Origin: Mesorhizobium sp. SCN 65-20
GTDB taxonomy: Bacteria; Pseudomonadota; Alphaproteobacteria; Rhizobiales; Rhizobiaceae
Reading direction: 5' to 3'
DNA length: 33,078 nucleotides
Assembly (NCBI GenBank): GCA_001724355.1
Contig: MEEF01000136.1
Span: 1 to 33,078, forward strand
A program made the position numbers and the translations under genes. Under the pieces are notes generated by a model, which saw only the letters and a program-made list of their open reading frames with translations, searched no databases and was not told the DNA's origin. This document shows positions 15,069 to 23,128 of this stretch, one piece after another (position 1 is the first letter of the stretch; each line of letters begins with the position of its first letter).

Positions 15069-16349
15069 ATGCGCATTCTCGTTGCGGCGCATAACCATCC
15101 GGCCCTCCATCCCGGCGGCACCGAGATCTTCGCGCACGACCTCTTCCGCGCCTATCAGCGCGCGGGCCATGAGGCGCTTTTCCTGGGCGCCACCAACCAG
15201 ATCCATCGCCAGGCCAGGCCCGGCACGAGCTTTCAGGGCCTCGGCGGTGCGGGAGACGAAATCCTGCTCTGGTCCGGCCACTTCGACCGTTTCAACATGA
15301 GCCAGATCGACCTCTACGGGGTCGTCCCGGACCTCGTGGAGCTGCTGTCCGACTTCAGGCCGGACGTCGTCCACATCCACCACCTGCTGCTTATCGGAGC
15401 CGAGTTCCCGCATATCGTCCGCCGGACGCTGCCGGACTGCCGGATCGTCATGACGCTCCACGACTACTATCCGATCTGCCATCACGACGGCCTGATGGTA
15501 CGCACCGGCAGCAAGGAGCTTTGCCACGCCGCAAGCCCCGACCGCTGCCATGCCTGCTTCAAGGATATCCCCCTCGACCGGTTCGCGCTGCGCGAGCGCC
15601 ACCTGAAGGCGCTGCTGCGTCCAGTCGACCGCTTCGTCGCGCCAAGCCACTTTCTGCGCCAGCGCTATGTCGAGTGGGATCTCGCCGAGGACACCCTCAG
15701 CGTCATCCCGAACGGTCTCCCGCCTCGGGCAAAGCCGGCGACGGCGAAAAGCCACGGCACAGGCCCGACCGTCTTCGGATATTTCGGCAATCTCAACCCC
15801 TGGAAAGGCACCACAGTTCTGCTCGAGGCGGCCCGGCAGCTCATCGCCGAAGGGTTCGAGTTCGAGCTGCGCGTTCACGGCGGCGCCCCGTTCCAGAGCG
15901 AAGCCTTCGTCGAGGAGATCGACCGCCGCTTCGGCGAGACAGCCCCCACGGTGCAACGGCGCGGGCCCTACAGGCGCGAGGACGTTGCCGGTCTCGTCGC
16001 CGCGGTCGACTGCACGGTCGTGCCCTCCATCTGGTGGGAAAATGCGCCGCTCGTCATCCAGGAAGCACAGGCGCAAGGGCGGCCCGTGATCGCCAGCAAC
16101 ATCGGCGGCATGGCCGAACTGGTTCAGGACGGCGTCAACGGCCTGACCATCGCCCCCAACGATCCGCGCGCGCTCGCTTCTGCCATGCGCCGTTTCGCGG
16201 AAGAGCCGGAGTTGGGGCGTCGGCTTTCCAGGAACGCGCGCCGGCCCGACGACATCGACACGACCGCGCGGCGCTATCTCGACCTGATCGAGACGATCGA
16301 GCCGGCGCGTGTCTCCAAGCAGCATGAGGTACGAGCAAATGCCTGTTGA
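15069..16349 (+). CDS. GT4 glycosyltransferase with four-cysteine motif, wgeD/expE4-like
   Basis: The 426-aa GT-B enzyme starts MRILVAAHNHPALHPGGTEIFAHDL, with the GGTE donor-side loop of GT4 enzymes, and ends with WWENAPLVIQEAQAQGRPV, bearing the EX7E motif, followed by SNIGGMAELVQDG. Four cysteines (C137, C152, C160, C163) lie after TLHDYYPIC in the spacing C-x14-C-x7-C-x2-C and could hold a structural metal. The gene at 19262 has the same spacing, so the two are paralogues within one operon. It starts two bases after the methyltransferase stop. It probably adds one sugar of the repeat unit; donor and linkage are unknown. Confidence 0.84.
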   Translation: MRILVAAHNHPALHPGGTEIFAHDLFRAYQRAGHEALFLGATNQIHRQARPGTSFQGLGGAGDEILLWSGHFDRFNMSQIDLYGVVPDLVELLSDFRPDVVHIHHLLLIGAEFPHIVRRTLPDCRIVMTLHDYYPICHHDGLMVRTGSKELCHAASPDRCHACFKDIPLDRFALRERHLKALLRPVDRFVAPSHFLRQRYVEWDLAEDTLSVIPNGLPPRAKPATAKSHGTGPTVFGYFGNLNPWKGTTVLLEAARQLIAEGFEFELRVHGGAPFQSEAFVEEIDRRFGETAPTVQRRGPYRREDVAGLVAAVDCTVVPSIWWENAPLVIQEAQAQGRPVIASNIGGMAELVQDGVNGLTIAPNDPRALASAMRRFAEEPELGRRLSRNARRPDDIDTTARRYLDLIETIEPARVSKQHEVRANAC

Positions 16350-17073
16350 GGTCGAAAGAACGACTCCGTTGGCGGAACAGAACAACGCACGGCCGGTGAG
16401 CGGCCGCGTCGACGCCATCGACCAGGGCCGCGTCTTTGGTTGGGCCTTCGACCCCACGACTCCGAACAAGCGGCTGGCGATCCGCGTCATGCTCGACGGC
16501 AAAACGATTGCCGAGGCGGCAGCCGATCGCGATCGTCCCGATCTCAAGCGCAATGGCATCGGCGACGGCAAGCACGCCTTCGAGATCGCGCTGCCGGAAC
16601 CGGCGGTCACACGCACCGCCGATCTCGTCGTGGTGGCAGTCAGTGGACAGGACAATGAGCAGACGCTGCGCGTCCCCCGCCCCCACGAACAGGCCGCCGA
16701 AGCCTTGATCGCCGCGCCGCTCGCCAAGGTGCTCGACAGGCTGGACGTGCTGATGGCCTCGCAGCGGCAGTTGCAGGTTTCCCAGCGCTCCTTCCTGCGT
16801 ACCCAGCAAATCGACGAGGCGGGCGAAACCGAGACGGTGGGTCTCATCGACATCAGCACCGCGGTTTCAGGCCTCCGGACGGAAATCACTCAACGGCTGA
16901 GCGACCTCGACGTCCATCTGATGCGGCTCGACGGCGTGGTGGCGGCGATGGAGAAGAACTTGAGCGGGCTGCAGAAGCGCTCAAACGGGGAGCTGAAGCC
17001 GCTTCTGCTGTTGCTGTTCGTGCTCGTCGGTTTCGCGGCGGGCGCTGCCATGACGCTCCTCGCCCGAGCCTGA
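16339..17073 (+). CDS. Membrane-anchored GWAxDP-module protein, wgeE/expE5-like
   Basis: A 244-aa protein of unknown function. Residues about 20-85 form a small beta-sandwich-like module containing GRVFGWAFDPTTPNKRLAIRV and AADRDRPDLKRNGIGDG, a type of module that I recall near rhizobial glycosyltransferases. A helical, coiled-coil-prone stretch follows (about 130-215, with repeated L and R/E residues), then a single C-terminal membrane helix LLLLLFVLVGFAAGAAMTLL close to the end, with only three residues after it. It would therefore be a tail-anchored protein facing the cytoplasm. The start is the ATG at 16339, eight bases after GAGGT, inside the end of the preceding gene. A scaffold for the glycosyltransferases is a guess. 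Confidence 0.65.
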   Translation: MPVEVERTTPLAEQNNARPVSGRVDAIDQGRVFGWAFDPTTPNKRLAIRVMLDGKTIAEAAADRDRPDLKRNGIGDGKHAFEIALPEPAVTRTADLVVVAVSGQDNEQTLRVPRPHEQAAEALIAAPLAKVLDRLDVLMASQRQLQVSQRSFLRTQQIDEAGETETVGLIDISTAVSGLRTEITQRLSDLDVHLMRLDGVVAAMEKNLSGLQKRSNGELKPLLLLLFVLVGFAAGAAMTLLARA

Positions 17074-17078
17074 AACAC

Positions 17079-19265
17079 ATGCTGGCCGTGGAGAATGTTC
17101 CCTCGCCGACCGCCGATATCAGACGAAGCGGCAGGACCCCAAGGGCGGGACGGGTCGTCGGTTGCCCAATCGGCGATACTGCCCTGCTGGTCATTGGCAC
17201 GGGCGGGGTCATGCCCGACGAGGCACCGGTCGAATTCAACGACGATCCGGCCGAGACTTCGCCTGCCGCCATCGTCAGCTGGCGATTGCCGGCGCCGCTG
17301 CCGACGGCGACGCACGGCTTCGCAGCACTGCTGTCCACGAACACGGTCAATCGCGTCTTCACGAGCCTGCAATTCGGGCAAGAAAGCGCCCGCAAGCGCT
17401 ATGTCTTCACCCCCCGCATGGTCTCGCTGAACGAAGTGGCCGCAATCCTGGCCGAGCTTGCCGGGAAACAACTGGGAGCCACGGTCAACGCTCTTGCCGA
17501 TCTGCTCATCAAGGCGCCATCCGGCCATGCCTCGCCATCGGCCATTACCACGCTGGTCAGGGCTACACATGGGAGCAACGGCCTCGTCGAGCTGATCGGC
17601 GAAGGCGAGAACGGGGAAATTTTCCTGCAAGGCTGGGGCCATGACATCGCGCCGGGCGTTTGCCGTATGGTGGCTGACGGCGACAGGCCCTCTGCTGCGG
17701 AGTGCGCGATTGCCGTCTATGCCCGTCAGGACGTCCCGCAGGGCGCTTCGGGTTTCGTTGGCCTGCTGCAGCCAGACAGGCCATTCATTCCGGGCGACAT
17801 CGAAGGCCTGGCGTATCGCGGCCGCCACGGTTGGCGCTACACGGCCGTCCATGGCCGCAAGCTGGTTGCCGGACCGCTGGAAACGCTGGGCCATATCCGC
17901 TCCGTTCTCATCCGGGCCCACAGCTCGCCCCAGGCCTTGCAGCGCCTGCGCGCAATCGCAAACGGCTTCGACGGTACCGAGACGCTGTCGAGCCTGCCCG
18001 TTCCCGTGCGGATGGGGATCGACGACGCTTTCCAGGTCGATGAAGCCAGCTTTCTCATCTCCGGCTGGCTGCTCGACCCCAACAACCACGTCGAGAGCGT
18101 GAAGCTGCGCCGCCATGGCTGCGAGGCGAGGCTGGACGTCCACTGGAGCCGGCTCGATCGGACCGACGTGACCAACGCCCATTCTGACGAGCCCGCCTTT
18201 GCACGCGCATACGACCGCGGGTCTCACAGACATGGCTTCGTTGCCCACGCGAGGCTCCTGGACGGCGACCCGGCATCACCCCTCCACCTGGAACTCACAT
18301 TGCGGGACGCCCGCCGCGCCTTCATTCCGCTAGCCCCCGTGCGGACGACAGCGCGCCTTGCGGTGATGCGCCAGATCGGCGCCATCGACCCCAACGATTG
18401 GGCGCTGGCGGAGATCATGGAGCGCCAGGTCATCCCGCTCCTGTCGGCGCTGGAAAGGGTATCGCCGACGGTCGACGCGGTCCTCGATGCGGGACCTTTC
18501 GAGGATGCGTCAGGGCCGCCGATCGTCATCAGTGTCGGGGAAGACGATGAAGCCGGCATCGGCCCACTTCTCGCACTGCTGGCAATCGACCCCGAGACGA
18601 AGCGTGCTCCCATCGCCCTCGTGATGCCCTCCGAGCGTTTCCACCGGCAGGTAGGCCAGATAGGCAAGCTCGCAAAATTCTACGGACTTGCCATCAGGCT
18701 GGTCTCAGCCAAGGACGCCGGCGACGCCTACGATCTCCTTGAAGCCGGAGCTCGGGCCCTCTCGTCCGAAACGGTCGTGCTGCTTTCAGGATCGCTGTTG
18801 CCTCACCAGCCCGGCTGGTACGGCAGGCTCGTCGCCACCCAGGCGGCACTGAAGGGAAGCATCGTCTCCCCCACCCTGGCCTATGAAGACCATTCCGTTC
18901 GCTGGGCCGGAACCTGGCGGGCAGGCCGCTACGAGGGCTACCCGATCAGCGTCGTGACCGGGCTCGAGCTGACACCGGTTGGCGGGGCATCCCTCGAATG
19001 CTGCGTCATGCCGCGCGACGCTCTCCTCCAGGCAGGCGGCTTCGCCGCAGCGTATCTCGGCTCCCAGGAAAAGGGCATGGACCTCGGCCTCAGGCTCGCC
19101 CGCGCCGGCCTTGCCTCCTACTGGCTGCCGTCGGTGCAGATGCTCGGTTCCGGCGAGACGTCGAGCACGGGCTCTTTGGGTGCTCTCATGGCAGGCATCG
19201 ATCGCAAGCTGCTCGAAGCCGAACTGGCCCTCAACGAGAACCCACTGGAGAGGCCGCGCCAATGA
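17079..19265 (+). CDS. GT2-like protein lacking the DxD motif, wgeF/expE6-like
   Basis: The 728-aa protein has an uncharacterised N-terminal half. It then carries a GWLLDPN module (about residues 325-400: SGWLLDPNNHVESVKLRRHG) like that of the preceding gene, and a C-terminal region (about 480-700) that lines up with the GT2 domain of the 11984 gene. The key residues are changed: where that enzyme has LNSDVVPREPGW this one has LLSGSLLPHQPGW (from about residue 568), and EDSDL is replaced by KGMDL (near 664). The remaining fold markers (VGGASLECCVMPRDALLQAGGF) are kept. It may be a catalytically dead partner or regulatory subunit. It starts five bases after the preceding stop and overlaps the next gene by ATGA. 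Confidence 0.66.
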   Translation: MLAVENVPSPTADIRRSGRTPRAGRVVGCPIGDTALLVIGTGGVMPDEAPVEFNDDPAETSPAAIVSWRLPAPLPTATHGFAALLSTNTVNRVFTSLQFGQESARKRYVFTPRMVSLNEVAAILAELAGKQLGATVNALADLLIKAPSGHASPSAITTLVRATHGSNGLVELIGEGENGEIFLQGWGHDIAPGVCRMVADGDRPSAAECAIAVYARQDVPQGASGFVGLLQPDRPFIPGDIEGLAYRGRHGWRYTAVHGRKLVAGPLETLGHIRSVLIRAHSSPQALQRLRAIANGFDGTETLSSLPVPVRMGIDDAFQVDEASFLISGWLLDPNNHVESVKLRRHGCEARLDVHWSRLDRTDVTNAHSDEPAFARAYDRGSHRHGFVAHARLLDGDPASPLHLELTLRDARRAFIPLAPVRTTARLAVMRQIGAIDPNDWALAEIMERQVIPLLSALERVSPTVDAVLDAGPFEDASGPPIVISVGEDDEAGIGPLLALLAIDPETKRAPIALVMPSERFHRQVGQIGKLAKFYGLAIRLVSAKDAGDAYDLLEAGARALSSETVVLLSGSLLPHQPGWYGRLVATQAALKGSIVSPTLAYEDHSVRWAGTWRAGRYEGYPISVVTGLELTPVGGASLECCVMPRDALLQAGGFAAAYLGSQEKGMDLGLRLARAGLASYWLPSVQMLGSGETSSTGSLGALMAGIDRKLLEAELALNENPLERPRQ

Positions 19266-20581
19266 ACGAGCAGCTTCGCGTCCTCGTCGTTTCGCATGGG
19301 CATCCGTCGATCTCGCTTGGCGGCGGCGAGATTGCATCCCACAACCTCCACCAGGGCCTGAATGCGCTGCCCGATGTGGAATCGGTGTATCTGGCGCGCG
19401 TCGGCCACCCCTTTCCGCGGCACGGTGCTTCGGCATTGATGAACCTTCGTCCAGCCGGGGACGAGTTGCTGTTCCACGCCGACGACTACGACCACTTCTT
19501 CCTCTCCAACAGGGATACCGAGGCGCTTCAGCGCGACCTCGTGCGTTTCGTGCGCGACGCCAGGCCCCATGTCATCCACTTCCACCATGTCCTGGGTGTC
19601 GGCCTGGAAGCGCTTTATGCCGTGCGCGAGGCCCAGCCATGGGCGGTCATCCTGGTGACGCTCCACGAATACCTGCCGATCTGTCACAACCATGGCCAGA
19701 TGGTCAAAAGACCAAGCGGCCAGCTCTGCAGGGAAGCATCCCCCATCGCCTGCCACAGGTGTTTTCCGGAAATTCCGGTGTCGCAGTTCCTCAAGCGCGA
19801 GCGGTTCGTGCGCGGAATGATGAATTTGGCCGACGCCTTCGTCTCCCCGAGCAAATTCCTGGCAGACCGGTATACGAAATGGGGGATCGAGCCCGACAGG
19901 CAGTCGGTCATCGAGAACGGGATCGTGACGGGGGAAGCCGCGCCCGTGCGTGGGTTGCCGGCGCATGCCCAGCGACGAAACCGCTTCGCCTATTTCGGAC
20001 AGTTGACGCCTTTCAAGGGCGTCGACGTGCTGATCGACGCGGTCTCGCGGGTGCCAGAGGATATCTGGGGCGACGATGGGTGCCTGATGATCTTCGGCGG
20101 CAATCTCGAGCACCACCCCACCGAATTCCAGGACCGCCTGAAAAAGCTCATCGAGGACGCCGGCCGGAGTGTGCGCTTTTACGGCGCCTATGAGAACGCC
20201 GACATGCCGCGCCTTATGCGCTCGGTGGATTGGGTGGTGGTGCCGTCAACCTGGTGGGAAAACTCGCCGCTGGTGATCCAGGAAGCCCTGCACCACCGCC
20301 GGCCGATCATCTGCTCCGACATTGGCGGCATGGCCGAGAAGGTGCGCGACGGAAAGGACGGGCTGCATTTCCGCGCCGGCAGCGCGCAGGACCTCGCCGA
20401 CCGCTTCGCAGAGATAATGGGCGATTCCCAGACATGGGATCGCCTGCGGGCCTCGATGCGTCGGCCGACGAGCCATACGAGCTCGGCCCGCGAGCATGCC
20501 GAACTCTACCGCCGACTGCTGCGCCAGAAGCATTCGGAGGCGGTAGCCTCCCGGACCGGCGAACTACCGCAGGCGGTTTAG
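19262..20581 (+). CDS. GT4 glycosyltransferase with four-cysteine motif, wgeG/expE7-like
   Basis: The 439-aa GT-B enzyme starts MNEQLRVLVVSHGHPSISLGGGEIASHNLHQ, with the donor-side glycine loop, and has FAYFGQLTPFKGVDVLIDAV and TWWENSPLVIQEALHHRRPIICSDI with the EX7E motif. It is paralogous to the enzyme at 15069 and shares the cysteine pattern C141-x14-C156-x7-C164-x2-C167. An upstream in-frame start (18998) would lie inside the previous gene. The ATGA overlap at 19262 and the family N-terminus decide the start. It is the last clear member of the glycosyltransferase operon. Confidence 0.84.
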   Translation: MNEQLRVLVVSHGHPSISLGGGEIASHNLHQGLNALPDVESVYLARVGHPFPRHGASALMNLRPAGDELLFHADDYDHFFLSNRDTEALQRDLVRFVRDARPHVIHFHHVLGVGLEALYAVREAQPWAVILVTLHEYLPICHNHGQMVKRPSGQLCREASPIACHRCFPEIPVSQFLKRERFVRGMMNLADAFVSPSKFLADRYTKWGIEPDRQSVIENGIVTGEAAPVRGLPAHAQRRNRFAYFGQLTPFKGVDVLIDAVSRVPEDIWGDDGCLMIFGGNLEHHPTEFQDRLKKLIEDAGRSVRFYGAYENADMPRLMRSVDWVVVPSTWWENSPLVIQEALHHRRPIICSDIGGMAEKVRDGKDGLHFRAGSAQDLADRFAEIMGDSQTWDRLRASMRRPTSHTSSAREHAELYRRLLRQKHSEAVASRTGELPQAV

Positions 20582-20588
20582 GACAGCC

Positions 20589-20720
20589 ATGGCACTCATA
20601 CTCATGTTCATCGCCTCGGGCGAGCGCAAGGATGCGACCATGTCCGTCGGCACCAACATCAAGACGTCCGGCAGGACGATCGACCCGGGCAAACCCCGCA
20701 ACATTTCAGAAGTCGCATGA
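20589..20720 (+). CDS. Possible small protein, 43 aa
   Basis: A short frame with a good ribosome site (AGGA five bases before the ATG), beginning seven bases after the glycosyltransferase stop. Its TGA overlaps the in-frame ATG at 20717 that precedes the galU start. The peptide begins MALILMFIASGERKDAT and is otherwise hydrophilic. I recognise no family. It may be a real small gene, a leader that couples translation to galU, or the degraded remnant of a gene such as expE8. Confidence 0.35.
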   Translation: MALILMFIASGERKDATMSVGTNIKTSGRTIDPGKPRNISEVA

Positions 20721-20737
20721 CCAGGAGGGCTACCACC

Positions 20738-21625
20738 ATGCAACAGAAGATCCGCAAGGCCATTATCCCCGCCGCCGGCTTCGGAACGCGCATGCTTCCG
20801 GCGACGAAGAGCATCCCCAAGGAGTTGCTGACGATCGTCGACCGGCCCGTGCTGGACTATATCGTGGCGGAGGCCTTCGCCTCGGGCATCGAGCACGTGA
20901 TCATCGTCACCGGGCGCATGAAGGGCGCGATCGAGGACCATTTCGATCACGCCTTCGAACTCGATGTCAGCCTCCGCAACGCCGGCAAGCATCCCCTCGC
21001 CGACCGGATCGCGCAGAACACGCCAGCAGCCGGCTCGATCTCCTTCGTTCGCCAGCAACAGGCGCGGGGTCTCGGCCACGCAGTATGGACGGCCCGCCAC
21101 ATCGTCGGCGACGAACCCTTCGCCGTGCTTCTGCCCGACATGCTCATGGTCGCCGACAGGCCATGCCTGAAATCCATGGTCGATCTCCATGCGCTCCAAG
21201 GCGGCAACGTGATCGCGGTGGAGCGATGCGCGCCCGAGGACGCGCACAAGTTCGGCATCGTCTCGCTCAAGCCGACGGCCGACGGGCCGATCGTGACCGG
21301 CCTCGTGGAAAAGCCTGCTCCCGGCACGGCCCCGAGCAATCTCTACATCTCCGGGCGCTACGTCCTGCAGCCGGAGATCTTCGACATTCTCGAAAAGCAG
21401 ACGCCGGGCGCGGGCGGCGAAATCCAGCTCACCGACGCCATGCTCACGCTCATGGAAACGCAGGCGATCCGGCCTTTCGAATTCTCAGGCCGCACCTTCG
21501 ACTGCGGCATGCCGGCAGGCTTCGTGGCCGCCAATCTGCACATGGCGGCAGCGCGCCCCGACCTCGCCCCTTACGTCGGGATCGAGATCGAGGCCCTCTC
21601 ATTGGCGCGGCGTGCGGTTGCGTGA
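20738..21625 (+). CDS. galU: UTP-glucose-1-phosphate uridylyltransferase (GalU/ExoN type)
   Basis: This 295-aa cytoplasmic enzyme makes UDP-glucose from UTP and glucose-1-phosphate, the donor (and source of UDP-galactose) for the exopolysaccharide. It starts MQQKIRKAIIPAAGFGTRMLP followed by ATKSIPKELLTIVDRP, the nucleotide-binding loop of the family. It also has LGHAVWTARHIVGDEPFAVLLPD, the VEKP lysine region and GGEIQLTDAM. The ATG at 20738 is eight bases after AGGAGGG; an ATG at 20717 would place that ribosome site inside the gene. Length agrees with GalU. It closes the glycan cluster and is followed by a strong hairpin. Confidence 0.93.
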   Translation: MQQKIRKAIIPAAGFGTRMLPATKSIPKELLTIVDRPVLDYIVAEAFASGIEHVIIVTGRMKGAIEDHFDHAFELDVSLRNAGKHPLADRIAQNTPAAGSISFVRQQQARGLGHAVWTARHIVGDEPFAVLLPDMLMVADRPCLKSMVDLHALQGGNVIAVERCAPEDAHKFGIVSLKPTADGPIVTGLVEKPAPGTAPSNLYISGRYVLQPEIFDILEKQTPGAGGEIQLTDAMLTLMETQAIRPFEFSGRTFDCGMPAGFVAANLHMAAARPDLAPYVGIEIEALSLARRAVA

Positions 21626-21632
21626 AAGACGG

Positions 21633-21666
21633 CATTGGCCCACGGACATCCGTCCGTGGGCCAATG
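21633..21666. terminator. Bidirectional terminator-like hairpin
   Basis: A perfect 15-bp stem (21633-21647 with 21652-21666; arm starts CATTGGCCCACGG) around an ATCC loop, between two converging genes: seven bases after the galU stop and 32 bases beyond the leftward gene's stop at 21699. It can serve both strands. There is no clear U-run on either side. Confidence 0.7.
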
Positions 21667-21698
21667 AATGGTCTGCAAGATGGAAGACAGGCCGCTTG

Positions 21699-23069
21699 TC
21701 AGGTACCGGACCAAGTACCGTCCAACTGCGCCTGCTCGATTTCGGGCGCTGCAGGATATTGAGCCCCTAGTCCACCCTCTAGCTGCTTCAGTTCCGCCAA
21801 CGCGCTCTCCATCGCGCCGTTGAACGCAGCGACCATGGCTTCGACGTCCTCGGCCGTGTGAGCCGCCATGACCTGGAACCGGAAGCGCGACTGTCCCAAC
21901 GGGACGGCGGGAAACTCCACCAGATTGGCAATTCCCGCAAAGATGGACAGGTGCTTCGAGGCAAGCCGCCCCAAAGCTTCGCCCCCGACACGGACCGGGA
22001 CGATGGGGGAAGGCTCGCCGAGCACCTCGCGGCCCGATCGTGCCATGGCCTCGCGCAAGTGATTGACGTTGTCGCGAAGCTTGTGCCGCAGCATCAGCCC
22101 CTCGTCCGAACGGATGATCGAAAGCGCCTCGAGGACCGTTGCCGCCTGGACCGGCGACAGGGCGTTCGAGAATGTGTGCGGCGCGCTGTAATATTTCAGA
22201 TACTCGGCCGCCGCCCGTGTCTTGACCGCCACGAAGCCGCCGTTGGAGGCAAAGGTCTTCGAGAAGCTCCCGATGACGATGTCGATGTCGCCGAGCATCT
22301 CCTGCTCGCCGATGCGGCCAAGGCCACCCTCACCCATGCAGCCGAAGTCGTGGGCGCAGTCGACCAACAGGCTTGCCCCATAGGCGTCGCAGACGTTCCG
22401 GAGCGCCCTGAGGTCGGGGGCGTCGGAGTGCATTGAAAAGAGGCTCTCCGTCACCACCAGGATGCCGTTCTTCGCGTCCGTGGCGCGAATGTTGGCCAGC
22501 CTGCGAGCGACCGCGTCGAGGTCGAGATGCCGGACGTAATACACATTCTGCGTGGCGGCCGTTGCACCCGCCTGGAGGCAGGAATGCGCCAGGATGTCCA
22601 TCACCACGTGGTCATCCGAACGGACAAAACCCTGGATGGCGCCATACCCGGCAGCCCAGCCGGTCGGATAGAGCACGACCTCGCGGCCCCCGAGGAAGTC
22701 CGAAAGGGCCGCCGACAAGCGCAGCGAGTTGGCGGTGTTGCCGAGAAGGGCGGCGGAACCTGCACTGTGAACGCCGTATTTCTCGATCGCCTCGGTCGCC
22801 GCAGCCTTGATCCTCGGGTGCGAGGACAGGCTGAGATAGTCCTGCGAGGCAAAATTGACGCCCGAGCCGGCCTCTCCGGCGTCGGTCATGATCTCCGACC
22901 GCGGCTTGGGCGCGGAGGACGTCGAGCGGGCATAGGGCCAAAGGCCATGCTGGCGCCGTAGCTCCTGCCAGTCGAAGAAGCTGTCGGCACGCGACATGAG
23001 ACCGCTGTTCTTCTGGGCGCGATAGTCCTTCAGGCTGCCGGACAGTGCAGCCTTTGGTATTGCTTTCAT
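21699..23069 (-). CDS. PLP-dependent alpha-oxoamine synthase-like enzyme
   Basis: The 456-aa fold-type I PLP enzyme belongs to the group of BioF, KBL, ALA synthase and serine palmitoyltransferase, which condense an amino acid with an acyl thioester. Visible markers are the substrate-loop PTGWAAGYGAIQGFVRSDD, the cofactor-ring histidine region LAHSCLQAGA, the aspartate region LLVDCAHDFGCMGEGG and the PLP lysine in GSFSKTFASNGGF (K271). The usual DEAH is here DCAH, and about 60 N-terminal residues precede the core. I chose the ATG at 23067; two further codons from a TTG are possible. Substrates are unknown. No acyl carrier protein gene is adjacent. The outer-membrane barrel gene is 59 bases upstream, co-directional. 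Confidence 0.8.
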   Translation of the reverse strand: MKAIPKAALSGSLKDYRAQKNSGLMSRADSFFDWQELRRQHGLWPYARSTSSAPKPRSEIMTDAGEAGSGVNFASQDYLSLSSHPRIKAAATEAIEKYGVHSAGSAALLGNTANSLRLSAALSDFLGGREVVLYPTGWAAGYGAIQGFVRSDDHVVMDILAHSCLQAGATAATQNVYYVRHLDLDAVARRLANIRATDAKNGILVVTESLFSMHSDAPDLRALRNVCDAYGASLLVDCAHDFGCMGEGGLGRIGEQEMLGDIDIVIGSFSKTFASNGGFVAVKTRAAAEYLKYYSAPHTFSNALSPVQAATVLEALSIIRSDEGLMLRHKLRDNVNHLREAMARSGREVLGEPSPIVPVRVGGEALGRLASKHLSIFAGIANLVEFPAVPLGQSRFRFQVMAAHTAEDVEAMVAAFNGAMESALAELKQLEGGLGAQYPAAPEIEQAQLDGTWSGT

Positions 23070-23128
23070 CGGCAAGCGTCTTTCTCGTTCGGTGTGAAGC
23101 TCAGGGGTCGAGGGGCCCGGCCGAAACC

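Noticed and set aside
16309-16338. Upstream starts for the tail-anchored protein
   Set aside because: The GAGGT site fits the ATG at 16339; the earlier codons lie in the preceding gene without a ribosome site.
18998-19261. Longer start for the second GT4 gene
   Set aside because: The extra 88 residues are an out-of-frame shadow of the pseudo-GT2 C-terminus; GT4 homology starts at 19262.
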